Shown piece after piece: positions 1 to 9,009 of a DNA stretch of 64,000 nt; the stretch's first letter is position 1, and each line of letters opens with the position of its first letter. The stretch is taken from the NCBI GenBank assembly GCA_013285465.1, contig CP053449.1, positions 1,760,735-1,824,734 on the forward strand, in the 5' to 3' direction. The translations under genes were made by a program, and so were the position numbers. Origin of the DNA: Pseudomonadota bacterium (GTDB lineage Bacteria > Pseudomonadota > Alphaproteobacteria > Micavibrionales > CSBR16-224). Below the pieces are notes generated by a model, which saw only the letters and a program-made list of their open reading frames with translations, did no database searches and was not told the DNA's origin.

Positions 1-320
1 ACGATCCCGCCGAAGCCTATCAGACCATTCGTACGGAGCTGGAGCTCTATGGCGGCGGGCTGGCGCAAAAACCGGAAGTCATCGCCCTGTCAAAAGCCGA
101 TGCCCTCGGCCCCGAACTGGCGGAGGAACAACGCCGCGAAACGGAAGAAAAAATCGGACAGCCCGTCATGCTGATCTCTGCCGTCAGCGGCGATGGCGTC
201 ACGGAAGTACTCCGCGCCCTGATGCGCCACATTGACGGCACGATTGCCGCCGAAGAAGCTGAAAATGCGGAATTCCCCTCTGCGGAAGAAAGTGTCCCCT
301 ACGATCCGCTAAACGGCTGA
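1..320 (+). CDS. obgE: GTPase ObgE/CgtA, C-terminal part (cut by the window edge)
   Basis: This is the last 105 residues of the Obg-family GTPase, a ribosome-associated GTP-binding protein involved in 50S assembly and stress and cell-cycle control. The reading frame is open from the left edge to a TGA at 318. Two G-domain landmarks are visible: ALSKADAL, matching the G4 base-recognition motif (SKAD in place of NKxD), and SAVSGDG, matching G5. An acidic tail rich in Glu and Ala follows, as is usual in this family. The N-terminal Obg fold and the Walker A region lie outside the window. The next gene, recQ, converges on it with only 7 bases between the stops and no visible terminator. Confidence 0.85.
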   Translation, partial: DPAEAYQTIRTELELYGGGLAQKPEVIALSKADALGPELAEEQRRETEEKIGQPVMLISAVSGDGVTEVLRALMRHIDGTIAAEEAENAEFPSAEESVPYDPLNG

Positions 321-327
321 TATTCCT

Positions 328-2166
328 TCACACCGCCTGACGGATAACGCGCAGGAAAGCCTGTCCGTATTTCTCCAGCTTGCTTGCGCCGACGCCATGA
401 ACCATCGCCATATGTTCCATTGTATCGGGTTTGAGCAGCACCATATCCTGCAATGTTTTGTCATGAAAAATCACATAAGGCGGCACACCCTGCGTGCGGG
501 CGAGCTCAGTACGCACGGCCTTCAAGGCGTTGAAAAGGACGATATCGGCCTCGTCCGTAAAGATTTGCGCCGCGGCGGTTTTGCGGAGGGCTTTGGCTTT
601 TCTGCGCTTGTCGGCTTTACGCAGGCGTAGCTCCTTTTTCTCTTTTAAAAAATCCAGCCCTGTCTGTGTCAGCTGCAACCCGCCATATTGCGCATCGACT
701 TTCAACAGGTTCAGCGCGATCAATTGGCGGAACACCGCCTGCCATTCGCTCACCGACAAATCACTGCCGATGCCATAGGTACTGATTTGATCATGGCCAA
801 AGCGCAATATGCGCTCATCCTCTTTCCCCCGCAGAACATCCGTCACATAAGCCACACCGAAACGTTGATCGGTACGATAGACGGCAGAAAGCGCCTTTTG
901 CGCAACGAGCGTTCCGTCAAACGTTTCCGGCGGATTAAGGCAGGTATCACAATTACCGCATGGGTCGCAGCTGTCCCCGAAATAATCAAGTATGACCTGA
1001 CGGCGGCAACCCGCCGCCTCGCACAGCCCCAGCAATGCATTCAGTTTTTGATGTTCGATGCGTTTTTGCGCGTCGGAAGCACCTGATGTTTCAACAAAAT
1101 TTCTCTGCATTGCGGCATCCTGCGCCCCATAGATCATCAGTGCGTTCGATGGCAACCCGTCCCGCCCGGCACGGCCTGTTTCCTGATAATAGGCCTCAAT
1201 GTTTTTGGGGATGGTCATATGCGCGACAAAGCGTACATCGGGCTTATCGATCCCCATACCAAAGGCAATGGTGGCGACCATAATGATCTGCTCTTCTTGT
1301 AAAAATCTTTCCAGATTTTTTTCGCGTTCCTCCGCCGCCATGCCCGCATGATAAGGTAGAGCGATAAATCCTTCGTCGCACAGCCATGCAGCGGTTTCTT
1401 CCGTCAGCTTGCGTGACAGGCAATAAACAATACCGCTGTCATTGCTGTGATTTTCCTTGATAAAACGCAGCATTTGCGCGCGGGCATTATTTTTCTCGAT
1501 AATGCTGTAGTGAATATTCGGCCTGTCAAAACCTGCGATAAAGCTGCGCCCCTCTTCCAGCTTCAGGCATTCAACAATGTCGCGACGGGTCGGTGCGTCA
1601 GCCGTGGCGGTCAAGGCGATCCGCGGTACTTGCGGATATTTCTCCGCCAGCACGGAGAGCTGTTTGTAATGCGGACGAAAATCATGCCCCCATTGTGACA
1701 CGCAATGCGCCTCGTCAATCGCGAAGAGGGCAATAGGAAATTCCGCCAGCAGAGCCATAAAATCATCCATCAGCAGCCGTTCGGGCGCAACATAGACCAG
1801 ATCAAGCTCCCCGCGCAAAATGGCGTTTTTGGTTTCAGAGATATTGCCCAGACTGATGGCGGAATTGATTGCCGCGGCACGAATTCCCAGTTGCTGCAAA
1901 GCATCGACCTGATTTTGCATGAGCGCGATCAATGGGGAAATAATAACCCCCACCCCCTGCCGCAGCAGAGAAGGAATTTGATAGCACAGGGACTTACCGC
2001 CGCCTGTCGGCATCAGGACAAAACCATGCCCGCCGCTTGTCACATGGTCGATCACCTCTGCCTGAGCGCCCCGAAAATGATCAAAACCGTAGGTCTTTTG
2101 CAAAATTTCCAACGCAGAATCGGAAGCAACGGTGTTATGAAGAAGTCTGTCCGGCATTTGGCTCAT
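328..2166 (-). CDS. recQ: ATP-dependent DNA helicase RecQ
   Basis: A 612-residue superfamily 2 3'-5' DNA helicase acting in recombination and replication-fork repair. The Walker A motif PTGGGKS lies near residues 53-59, the DEAH box IDEAHCVSQWGHDFRP near 150-165, and the helicase C motifs run to about residue 350. A zinc-binding cluster (CRRQ...CDPCGNCDTC) near 385-410 is followed by the winged-helix RQC region. A C-terminal HRDC domain (about 530-612) ends in a helix-hairpin-like HGVGASKLEKYG. Length and domain order are those of full bacterial RecQ. The ATG at 2166 has only a weak purine-rich leader, and a second Met at residue 4 is an alternative start. Confidence 0.96.
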   Translation of the reverse strand: MSQMPDRLLHNTVASDSALEILQKTYGFDHFRGAQAEVIDHVTSGGHGFVLMPTGGGKSLCYQIPSLLRQGVGVIISPLIALMQNQVDALQQLGIRAAAINSAISLGNISETKNAILRGELDLVYVAPERLLMDDFMALLAEFPIALFAIDEAHCVSQWGHDFRPHYKQLSVLAEKYPQVPRIALTATADAPTRRDIVECLKLEEGRSFIAGFDRPNIHYSIIEKNNARAQMLRFIKENHSNDSGIVYCLSRKLTEETAAWLCDEGFIALPYHAGMAAEEREKNLERFLQEEQIIMVATIAFGMGIDKPDVRFVAHMTIPKNIEAYYQETGRAGRDGLPSNALMIYGAQDAAMQRNFVETSGASDAQKRIEHQKLNALLGLCEAAGCRRQVILDYFGDSCDPCGNCDTCLNPPETFDGTLVAQKALSAVYRTDQRFGVAYVTDVLRGKEDERILRFGHDQISTYGIGSDLSVSEWQAVFRQLIALNLLKVDAQYGGLQLTQTGLDFLKEKKELRLRKADKRRKAKALRKTAAAQIFTDEADIVLFNALKAVRTELARTQGVPPYVIFHDKTLQDMVLLKPDTMEHMAMVHGVGASKLEKYGQAFLRVIRQAV

Positions 2167-2246
2167 TCTTTTTTATTGGTCAGTCACCTAAAGACTACAC
2201 TTTTGCACAGGAATAAAGAAACAAAAGATAAACTGTATCCTTTTCT

Positions 2247-4199
2247 TCAGCTCTGATTGCGTTTCAGCGCCCGCAATATAAAGCGCCCGGGATGGATGGC
2301 CGCAGCGACTTTCTCGGATACCGGCAGCGGATCGCCGCAGATTTGCGCGGCAATCATTTCCCCCGCCAGCGGCGCGGATGTCATACCATGTGACCCGAAC
2401 GCGCCGCATAGATACAGCCCGTCATGCACTTCAGCCTTATCAAGATCAATCTGCTTTTCCGTCAGCTGCCCATAGGACAGCCCCGCATAATCTTCCAGCC
2501 ATTGCGCCGCAACGGGGCATTTCCCGACGACCGGCAGATGGTCAGGAACGGATGTCCTTATCCCCGCACGCCCCTGTAAATCTTCCGGCGTCACCCCGTC
2601 AAAAAAAGCGGCGGGTAAAAAGCCACCCAACATCGTCAGGTTTTTCCGGTGTCCTTTTTCCGTGACGGGATGCGTTTCCGCCTTCGCCCGCAATTTTTCA
2701 AATGTCGCCCCCGTATAATGCACCCCCTCCACAGCCGGCGGGAAATAGCCATCCTGTGTGATAACGGCTTTCAATTTGCGAGAGGCCGCATTTTCCGGCA
2801 AATAGGAAATCTGTCCGCCGACATAGCGCAACGGCAGGAAATCCGTTTCGGAAAAACCTGTCAATGACGGCCCTGTTGCCAATACAAGATGTTCCGCCTC
2901 TGCCAGAATCTCACCCGCCGCATCCAGAACATGCCAAACCCCGTCCTGCCGCATAATTTTCTCCGCCGCTGCGCCGCTGCGCAATGTGACCTGCGCAGGA
3001 AAAGCCTCCAGCAATGATGTGCAGAATTCTCTTGGTGCGACCAGCCCCGCATCAGGATAGTAAAGGCCGCCGCTGGCAAGCGGAATACCGGCAATTTCGG
3101 TTGCCTGTTTGCGATCAACCGGGCGCAGCATCTCTTCCGGCAGTGCCGTGCTTTTCACCATGCCGGTATAACGTTTGGCCGCCGCCGCATCACCGCCGTC
3201 CAGCATTAGTACAGAACTGTTACGCCAAAGCTTTTCATTCTCAAGCCGCGCTAAAATCCGCGTGGTATGGCAGAAAGCATGGGTATAAAAATCTCCTGCC
3301 GCAGAGACCGCCGCCGTCAGGCGCGGATAGACAACGCCGACAGGATTGCCCGAGGCCGCATTGCCTGCCTCCCCCGCCTTTTCCAGCACTGTCACAGGCA
3401 TCCCGCGTGCGGCCAGCGCATAGGCGCAGGATGCCCCCGCAATACCTGCCCCGATGACAATGGCGCTGCCGGTTGTTTGCGTTTTGGGTATATCCCGTTG
3501 ATATGTGCCGGTCAGCATATCGCGTTTTTTGCCATAGCCGCGCGTTTTTTCCACATGGAATCCGGCCGCTTGCAGCCCGCGTTTTACCGTTCCTGCCGCC
3601 GTAAAAGTCGAAACGGTGCTGCCCTGCACCGACAGCCGCGCCATATGCCGGAATAGCTCCTCACGCCACATCGCCGGATTCTTGGCCGGCGCGAAACCGT
3701 CCAGATACCATGCATCAATCTGTGTTTTGATCTGCGGCAGCATCTCCGTAATATCCCCGAGACACAGCTGCAACTGTGCAGAACCGAAATCCAGACGATG
3801 GAAACCTTTGACCGCCGCAGGATACTGCGTCAGAAGTTCCTGTGATACTGCAGCATAATCCGGCCAGTAAGCATGTATTTCCTTCATATCCGTTTTCTGC
3901 ACCGGATGTTTTTCAAAAGAGAGATAATAAAGCCGTGCCCCTTTTGAGGCTGTACGCCGCCATAAATCAAGAGTTAATAAAAAATTCAGCCCGCTACCGA
4001 AACCGCATTCGGCAATGCGGAACACATCCCCTGCCCGTAAACCCTTAAATCTTTCTTCCAGATTATTGTGCTGCAGGAAAACATAGGATGATTCCGCCAC
4101 CCCGTCTTCGGGTTGGAAATACACATCATCAAAGGCCGGGCTGTAAAGCCGTCCGTCAGCCGCGTATGATAATATTGCAGGTTCTATTTTTACGTTCAT
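2247..4199 (-). CDS. mnmC: Bifunctional tRNA 5-methylaminomethyl-2-thiouridine biosynthesis protein MnmC
   Basis: A 650-residue two-domain enzyme completing the mnm5s2U modification at tRNA wobble position 34. The N-terminal part (about 1-235) is the SAM-dependent MnmD methyltransferase domain, with the Rossmann motif ECGFGSGLNFLL near residue 65 and DAWYLDGFAPAKNP near 165. The C-terminal part (about 245-650) is the FAD-dependent oxidoreductase that removes the carboxymethyl group; it opens with the dinucleotide-binding motif IGAGIAGASCA near 250. Both halves are fused in the enterobacterial order and look intact. It is divergent from the phosphatase at 4276, and the 76-base gap holds both promoters. 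Confidence 0.95.
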   Translation of the reverse strand: MNVKIEPAILSYAADGRLYSPAFDDVYFQPEDGVAESSYVFLQHNNLEERFKGLRAGDVFRIAECGFGSGLNFLLTLDLWRRTASKGARLYYLSFEKHPVQKTDMKEIHAYWPDYAAVSQELLTQYPAAVKGFHRLDFGSAQLQLCLGDITEMLPQIKTQIDAWYLDGFAPAKNPAMWREELFRHMARLSVQGSTVSTFTAAGTVKRGLQAAGFHVEKTRGYGKKRDMLTGTYQRDIPKTQTTGSAIVIGAGIAGASCAYALAARGMPVTVLEKAGEAGNAASGNPVGVVYPRLTAAVSAAGDFYTHAFCHTTRILARLENEKLWRNSSVLMLDGGDAAAAKRYTGMVKSTALPEEMLRPVDRKQATEIAGIPLASGGLYYPDAGLVAPREFCTSLLEAFPAQVTLRSGAAAEKIMRQDGVWHVLDAAGEILAEAEHLVLATGPSLTGFSETDFLPLRYVGGQISYLPENAASRKLKAVITQDGYFPPAVEGVHYTGATFEKLRAKAETHPVTEKGHRKNLTMLGGFLPAAFFDGVTPEDLQGRAGIRTSVPDHLPVVGKCPVAAQWLEDYAGLSYGQLTEKQIDLDKAEVHDGLYLCGAFGSHGMTSAPLAGEMIAAQICGDPLPVSEKVAAAIHPGRFILRALKRNQS

Positions 4200-4275
4200 A
4201 AATGAGATATTAATCTATAGGCATAAGAAAAACGAGACGCTATAATAACAACAACTGTAAAAAAACAGGCCATCC

Positions 4276-4761
4276 ATGTATAAAGTTCTTTTTGTTTGCA
4301 CTGGAAATATCTGCCGTTCTCCCACTGCGGAGGGCGTGTTCCGTGAGCTTGCCAGACGGGCAGGCATCACGGAAAAGCTGCAGATTGACTCCGCCGGAAC
4401 CCATGGTTACCACGAAGGGGAACCGCCTGACAGCCGCTCCATCATCACGGCCAAACAAAACGGCATTGACCTTTCCGGACAAACCGCGCGGCGTCTGCGC
4501 CTTGACGACTTCACGGAGTTTGATCTGATTTTAGCCATGTCACAAAGCCATTATGATTTTATGGACCGTATCCGCCCCGAAGGCAGCAAAGCGGAGCTGG
4601 CACTCTTTTTGAATTTCCTGCCGGGCTTCGAACATCAGGATGTGCCCGACCCGTGGTTCGGACATGAAGACGGTTTCCAGCATGTTTTTGATCTGGTGCA
4701 TAGCGGCTGCGAAGTGTTGCTGGAGCATGTCATGACTGCGCAATCCGGAAAACTGAGGTGA
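4276..4761 (+). CDS. Low molecular weight protein-tyrosine phosphatase
   Basis: A 161-residue cytosolic phosphatase of the LMW-PTP family, hydrolysing phosphotyrosine or similar phosphoesters through a cysteinyl-phosphate intermediate. The P-loop CTGNICRS (C-x5-R-S) lies at residues 8-15, directly after the first strand, and the general-acid loop DPWFG near residue 124. Length is typical. The downstream kinase-like gene starts 8 bases after its stop, so the two are probably cotranscribed. A TATAAT-like -10 element at 4241-4246 upstream has no good -35. The physiological substrate cannot be told from the sequence. Confidence 0.93.
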   Translation: MYKVLFVCTGNICRSPTAEGVFRELARRAGITEKLQIDSAGTHGYHEGEPPDSRSIITAKQNGIDLSGQTARRLRLDDFTEFDLILAMSQSHYDFMDRIRPEGSKAELALFLNFLPGFEHQDVPDPWFGHEDGFQHVFDLVHSGCEVLLEHVMTAQSGKLR

Positions 4762-4769
4762 CATCCGCC

Positions 4770-5639
4770 ATGCCCACACTGCCTGACGAGCTTTATCAGG
4801 AACTTTGTAATGCGCTTGACGGTGAAGATAAAATCGTCACCATCTCACCGCTTTCCGCCGCCCATGATGCCTTCATCTACCGTCTGGCCTTGACAGACGG
4901 CAGCCGTTGCGTTGCCAAAATGTCCCCGCAAGGCGGCGATGATCTTGAAGTCTTTATGCTGAACTATATCCATGACAAAGGCGATTTGCCGATCCCCGAT
5001 ATTATCTATGCATCCGATACTTTGATCGTTATGAGCTATATTGCCGCGGACTGGCAGCGCAGCGCCAAAGCCGATGAACATGCCGCCGATCTTCTGGCCC
5101 ATATGCATATGGTGGAGGCGGATTTCTACGGATTCGAACGTGATACGACCATCGGCTCACTCATCCAGCCGAATGACCGCTCCGATGACTGGATTAAATT
5201 TTTTATCGACCAGCGCCTGCTTTATATGGGGCGCGCTGCATTGGAAGAAGAAAAAATCAAAGCCGCCCAGATGAAAAAACTGGAGAAACTCTGCAATAAG
5301 ATACCCGAAATTTTCGGTAAAACGGACATATCTACGCCGCGCCTGATCCATGGCGATTTATGGGATGGCAACATTCTCGCTGTCGAAGATAAAATCGCGG
5401 CCTTTATTGACCCGTCGATCTATTACGCCGATCCCGAGGTTGAACTCGCCTTCACGACCTTGTTCGACACATTCGGTAAAGCCTTTTTCCGCCGCTATAA
5501 CGAGCATATTCCGATCCGTGCGGGCTTTTTTGAAGAGCGTTGCGATATCTACAACATCTATGCTCTGCTCGTACATGCACGGCTGTTCGGCATTTCCTAT
5601 GCACGCCGCGCCGAGCATATTATGGACCGTTTTCTGTAA
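4770..5639 (+). CDS. Fructosamine kinase / aminoglycoside phosphotransferase-fold protein
   Basis: A protein of about 289 residues with the fructosamine-3-kinase fold, a family that phosphorylates ketosamines on glycated proteins and small amines. The catalytic loop HGDLWDGN (near residue 200), the metal-binding DPSIYYADPEVEL segment after it, and the ATP-anchoring lysine region CVAKMSPQG near residue 50 are all present. I chose the ATG at 4770 because GAGGTG at 4755-4760 sits 9 bases upstream. A GTG at 4758 overlapping the phosphatase stop is the alternative. Pairing of this kinase with an LMW phosphatase gene is common, so a protein-repair role is plausible but inferred. Confidence 0.85.
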   Translation: MPTLPDELYQELCNALDGEDKIVTISPLSAAHDAFIYRLALTDGSRCVAKMSPQGGDDLEVFMLNYIHDKGDLPIPDIIYASDTLIVMSYIAADWQRSAKADEHAADLLAHMHMVEADFYGFERDTTIGSLIQPNDRSDDWIKFFIDQRLLYMGRAALEEEKIKAAQMKKLEKLCNKIPEIFGKTDISTPRLIHGDLWDGNILAVEDKIAAFIDPSIYYADPEVELAFTTLFDTFGKAFFRRYNEHIPIRAGFFEERCDIYNIYALLVHARLFGISYARRAEHIMDRFL

Positions 5640-5646
5640 GAAAAAA

Positions 5647-6807
5647 TCAGCGGTTTAAAAGCAGCTGTTTGGCCTTTGCCAAGGTCCGGGCAAACAGGCC
5701 GAGTTCCGCGACATCTTCGCCCGTCACCAGTTTGAACTCATGTGTTTCAAGCCCTGCAACCTCAACCTTCAGCGTTCCGACCGCAGTCCCTTTGGCAATC
5801 GGGGCCGCCAGCGGCGCCTCATAAGAAAGCGTTACATTCAGTTTGTCACGCTCGGTTTGTAAAACGGGAATAGTCACATAGACATCTTTTTCCGTCACCA
5901 GCGGCACTGTCTCTTTTGCGCCCAGCCAGACAGCGGCCTCATCCACCGTTTCCCCGGCCTTGATCAATGTCCGGTTTTCAAAACTGCGGAAGGCCCATTC
6001 CAGTAAACGCGCAGATTCATCCGCACGCTCCACTTCGCTTTTCAAGCCGTTCACAACAACAACGAGACGGCGTCCGTTGCGTACGGCCGACCCCATCAAA
6101 CCAAATCCGGCATCCTCGGTATGACCCGTTTTAATGCCGTCCGCACCGATATTGCGGAACAATAGCGGGTTCCGGTTCGGCTGTTCAATGTCATTGTATT
6201 TGAAAGATTTTTCGGAAAAGTAATGATAGTATTCGGGAAAATCCGTCAACAAATGCCGCGCCAGCACAGCCAAATCGCGCGCTGTCGAATAATGATCAGG
6301 GTCGGGCCAGCCGCTGGCATTCACGAAATGACTGTTACTCATCCCCATTGCCTGTGCCTGTTGTGTCAGACTTTCCGCGAAGACATCCTCATTACCGGAA
6401 ATACCTTCCGCCAGCACAATCGTCGCATCATTCCCTGACTGAATCACCACGCCGCGGATCAAATCTTCCACTTTGACGCGGTCGCCGACTTTGACAAACA
6501 TTTTCGAGCCGCCTTTGCGCCAAGCTTTTTCGCTGACGGCCATCTTGTCATCAAGTTTCAAACGCCCCTCTTTCAGCGCCTGAAAAACCAGATAAATTGT
6601 CATGGTTTTACTCATTGACGAGGTCGGCATCCGTTTATCCGCATTTTTCTCCAGCAAGACCGTACCGGTCTCATGGTCGATAACAATCGCTTCTTCCGCC
6701 TTCGTGCTTTGCAGCGGCTGCGCGACAGCCGCCGTCACATATAAAGTGACAATCAGACAAAAGGAGAGGAATGGCGCGAAAAAAAAGCGCATTTTTTTCA
6801 GAAACAT
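5647..6807 (-). CDS. dacA: D-alanyl-D-alanine carboxypeptidase (PBP5/6 family, DacA/DacC-like)
   Basis: A 386-residue penicillin-binding protein that trims the terminal D-Ala from peptidoglycan pentapeptides in the periplasm. A signal peptide ends at about AVAQ, residue 30. The active-site motifs are SMSK at 64-67, SGN at 124-126 and KTG at 226-228. The C-terminal PBP5-type beta domain follows, and the last residues (LAKAKQLLLNR) can form the amphipathic membrane-anchoring helix. It is last in the envelope cluster, 34 bases after rlpA, which fits a role in wall maturation with the MltB- and RlpA-type proteins upstream. Confidence 0.93.
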   Translation of the reverse strand: MFLKKMRFFFAPFLSFCLIVTLYVTAAVAQPLQSTKAEEAIVIDHETGTVLLEKNADKRMPTSSMSKTMTIYLVFQALKEGRLKLDDKMAVSEKAWRKGGSKMFVKVGDRVKVEDLIRGVVIQSGNDATIVLAEGISGNEDVFAESLTQQAQAMGMSNSHFVNASGWPDPDHYSTARDLAVLARHLLTDFPEYYHYFSEKSFKYNDIEQPNRNPLLFRNIGADGIKTGHTEDAGFGLMGSAVRNGRRLVVVVNGLKSEVERADESARLLEWAFRSFENRTLIKAGETVDEAAVWLGAKETVPLVTEKDVYVTIPVLQTERDKLNVTLSYEAPLAAPIAKGTAVGTLKVEVAGLETHEFKLVTGEDVAELGLFARTLAKAKQLLLNR

Positions 6808-6841
6808 GAAGGGCAGCCTTTCAGGTCGTCAGTTCTTATCG

Positions 6842-7999
6842 TTATTTCTCGATCACGACACGCGTGTCGGTGTTCATCGTCTGCCGGACCTTTTGCTCAA
6901 CTTGCCGTGCCGTGTCAACGCTTTGCAAAGGGCCGAGACGCACACGATAAAACCGTCTGGCGTTTACGTCAACCGTGCTGATTCTGACAGGTGCGATATG
7001 GGATAATTTTTTTCCGACATTTTCCGCTGTTGCGGCATCACCGAAAGCGCCGGCCTGCACATATATCCCCCCGACAGCCGTCGTCGTTCCAAGTGCGACA
7101 GGCGCTTGTGCCGCTGTGTTATTTTCCCATGACGGCGGCGTATTCAGATTTTGTCCGCGCGTATCATGGTGCTGTTGCGCCTCGATCTGGCGTTTGGTCA
7201 AGACGGGGCGCTGCAGGCTTTCCGGCAAATCGCCGCTATTACCGCTGCCCATCGGTTCATATTCAAGATCCATCCGCGCATCATTTACCAGTTTTGCCAC
7301 AGGCTGAGGTTTCACAACAGGGCTGTAACGCCCCATAGACGCGACCTGATACCCTTCAACCTGCGTGTTCCTGATATGCGGCTGTACTGCCGGACGGCGC
7401 GGGGCACGTTGCGGCTGTGCCGATGCATATTGTACTGTCCGGACAGACTGGCCGTTTTTCGCCGCAGCGGCGGCATGCAGACTTTCCGACTTCAAAACTT
7501 CAACGCGGACGCGTGCTGTGCCTTTATTCACAAAACCGAGTTTTTGCGCCGCCCCTTTCGATACATCCAGAATACGCCCCCGCGCAAAAGGACCGCGATC
7601 ATTGACGCGCAGAACCACTTTGCGGCCGTTTTCAAGATTGGTCACACGGATAATTGCCGGCATTTGCAGCGTCTTATGCGCGGCCGTCATCGCATATTGA
7701 TCAAAAATTTCGCCATTGGCTGTACGCTTGCCGTGAAAACCCGGGCCGTACCATGAGGCTGTTCCCGTTTGCACCAGATTATAATCTTCGCGCGGACGGT
7801 ACCATTTACCGCCGACCTTATAAGGAGAGCCGACTTTGAAATCACCCTGCGATCCTGTTCCTCCATGTCCGGCGACCAGACGTTTTGTGTAATGGCTTGC
7901 AAGCTCGATGGAAGAACATCCTGCCAATAAGGCACATACCGAAAGCACAGCGAATGTCTTGCCAAACATCTTACTCATGGTAGATAGGGTGCGGGCCAT
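6842..7999 (-). CDS. rlpA: RlpA-like septal ring lytic transglycosylase lipoprotein with SPOR domain
   Basis: A 385-residue outer-membrane lipoprotein. The lipobox LLAGC puts the lipidated Cys at residue 28. The double-psi beta-barrel is recognised by GTASWYGPGFHGKRTANGE and by RVNDRGPFARGRILDVS. A low-complexity linker rich in Gln, Pro and Ala follows, and a C-terminal SPOR domain (about 310-385, GGIYVQAGAFGDAATAE...) binds denuded septal glycan. RlpA proteins cleave or bind naked glycan strands at the division site. The start at 7999 is supported by AAGGGGGA about 7 bases upstream. Neighbours are mltB upstream and dacA downstream. Confidence 0.94.
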   Translation of the reverse strand: MARTLSTMSKMFGKTFAVLSVCALLAGCSSIELASHYTKRLVAGHGGTGSQGDFKVGSPYKVGGKWYRPREDYNLVQTGTASWYGPGFHGKRTANGEIFDQYAMTAAHKTLQMPAIIRVTNLENGRKVVLRVNDRGPFARGRILDVSKGAAQKLGFVNKGTARVRVEVLKSESLHAAAAAKNGQSVRTVQYASAQPQRAPRRPAVQPHIRNTQVEGYQVASMGRYSPVVKPQPVAKLVNDARMDLEYEPMGSGNSGDLPESLQRPVLTKRQIEAQQHHDTRGQNLNTPPSWENNTAAQAPVALGTTTAVGGIYVQAGAFGDAATAENVGKKLSHIAPVRISTVDVNARRFYRVRLGPLQSVDTARQVEQKVRQTMNTDTRVVIEK

Positions 8000-8024
8000 G
8001 GATGATCCCCCTTGATTGTGATTT

Positions 8025-8999
8025 TTAGTAGCTGAGTTTGTCAGACAAAAGACCGACGGCGGTAGCGAAATATGTGGATTTATTCCAGAGCATAATCACC
8101 TTATAATTATTATACACCAAATAGACGTCTTTGTCTGCAAGTTTAATGACGGAGCCTTTCATACCCGCGACTTGCGGCAGGTCTCGCCCGTCTTCGCGAC
8201 GTACGCCAAGCGCCTGCCATTCCGCCAGAGTCAACTCTTTATCAAGACCGATTCTCTCATCAGGAAACTGCGGCAGCAGCGTCACGCGCCGCCCCCAGCG
8301 TTCGCCCGCGCGCCAGCCATGTTGCTTCAGATAATTGGCGGCAGAGGAGAAAACATCCTGATGCGTGTTCCAGATATCACGACGTCCATCCCCGTCACCG
8401 TCCACGGCAAAGTGGTTAAAACTGGACGGCATAAACTGGCTTTGCCCCATCGCGCCGGCCCATGAGCCTTTCATTGCTTTGGGGGCAATATGTCCTTCAT
8501 CCAGAATTTTCAGCGCCTGCAGCAACTCGCCACGAAAAAACGCCCCGCGCCGTCCGTCATAGGCCAGCGTTGCCAAAGATTCCACAACATTGAAGCCGCC
8601 CGTATAATTGCCGTAGCTGGTTTCCATGCCCCAAAGCGCGGCAATGACCGCTGCAGGCACATCATAATCACGGCTGGCCTTCCCCAATGCCGCCGCATGG
8701 CGGCGCATCATCACACGCCCGGTCTGCACGCGCAGATTGGACAGCGTGTTCTTCTTATATTGGAGGAAAGTAATGGTATTTTCCGGCTGTTTTTTATCCA
8801 GTTCCAGCACACGAGGCAGCGGTTTTAGACCGTCATGCAGCGCGGCTTTTACGGTTTTTTCCGAGATGCCTTTATCAAGCGCCTCACGCCGCAATAGATT
8901 GAGCCATGTCTGGAAATCACCCCTCTGCCCCTCCGCAAAGGCGTAAGGCGCATAAAGCATCACGCTCAAAAATAGCAAGGCGGCGATACGGTAAAGCAT
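8025..8999 (-). CDS. mltB: Lytic murein transglycosylase, MltB family (SLT_2)
   Basis: A 324-residue periplasmic lytic transglycosylase that cleaves the MurNAc-GlcNAc bond to form 1,6-anhydro ends. The catalytic Glu is in LWGMETSYG, followed by GAMGQSQFMPSSF and the calcium-loop-like DGDGDGRRDIW, both hallmarks of the MltB fold. I chose the ATG at 8999 because it begins a clean signal peptide (MLYRIAALLFLSVMLYAPYAFA) and lies 10 bases after the tolB stop. A longer in-frame extension to 9062 would overlap tolB and hide the signal peptide. There is no lipobox, so this is a soluble form. Confidence 0.9.
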   Translation of the reverse strand: MLYRIAALLFLSVMLYAPYAFAEGQRGDFQTWLNLLRREALDKGISEKTVKAALHDGLKPLPRVLELDKKQPENTITFLQYKKNTLSNLRVQTGRVMMRRHAAALGKASRDYDVPAAVIAALWGMETSYGNYTGGFNVVESLATLAYDGRRGAFFRGELLQALKILDEGHIAPKAMKGSWAGAMGQSQFMPSSFNHFAVDGDGDGRRDIWNTHQDVFSSAANYLKQHGWRAGERWGRRVTLLPQFPDERIGLDKELTLAEWQALGVRREDGRDLPQVAGMKGSVIKLADKDVYLVYNNYKVIMLWNKSTYFATAVGLLSDKLSY

Positions 9000-9009
9000 G
9001 CTGTTTCCG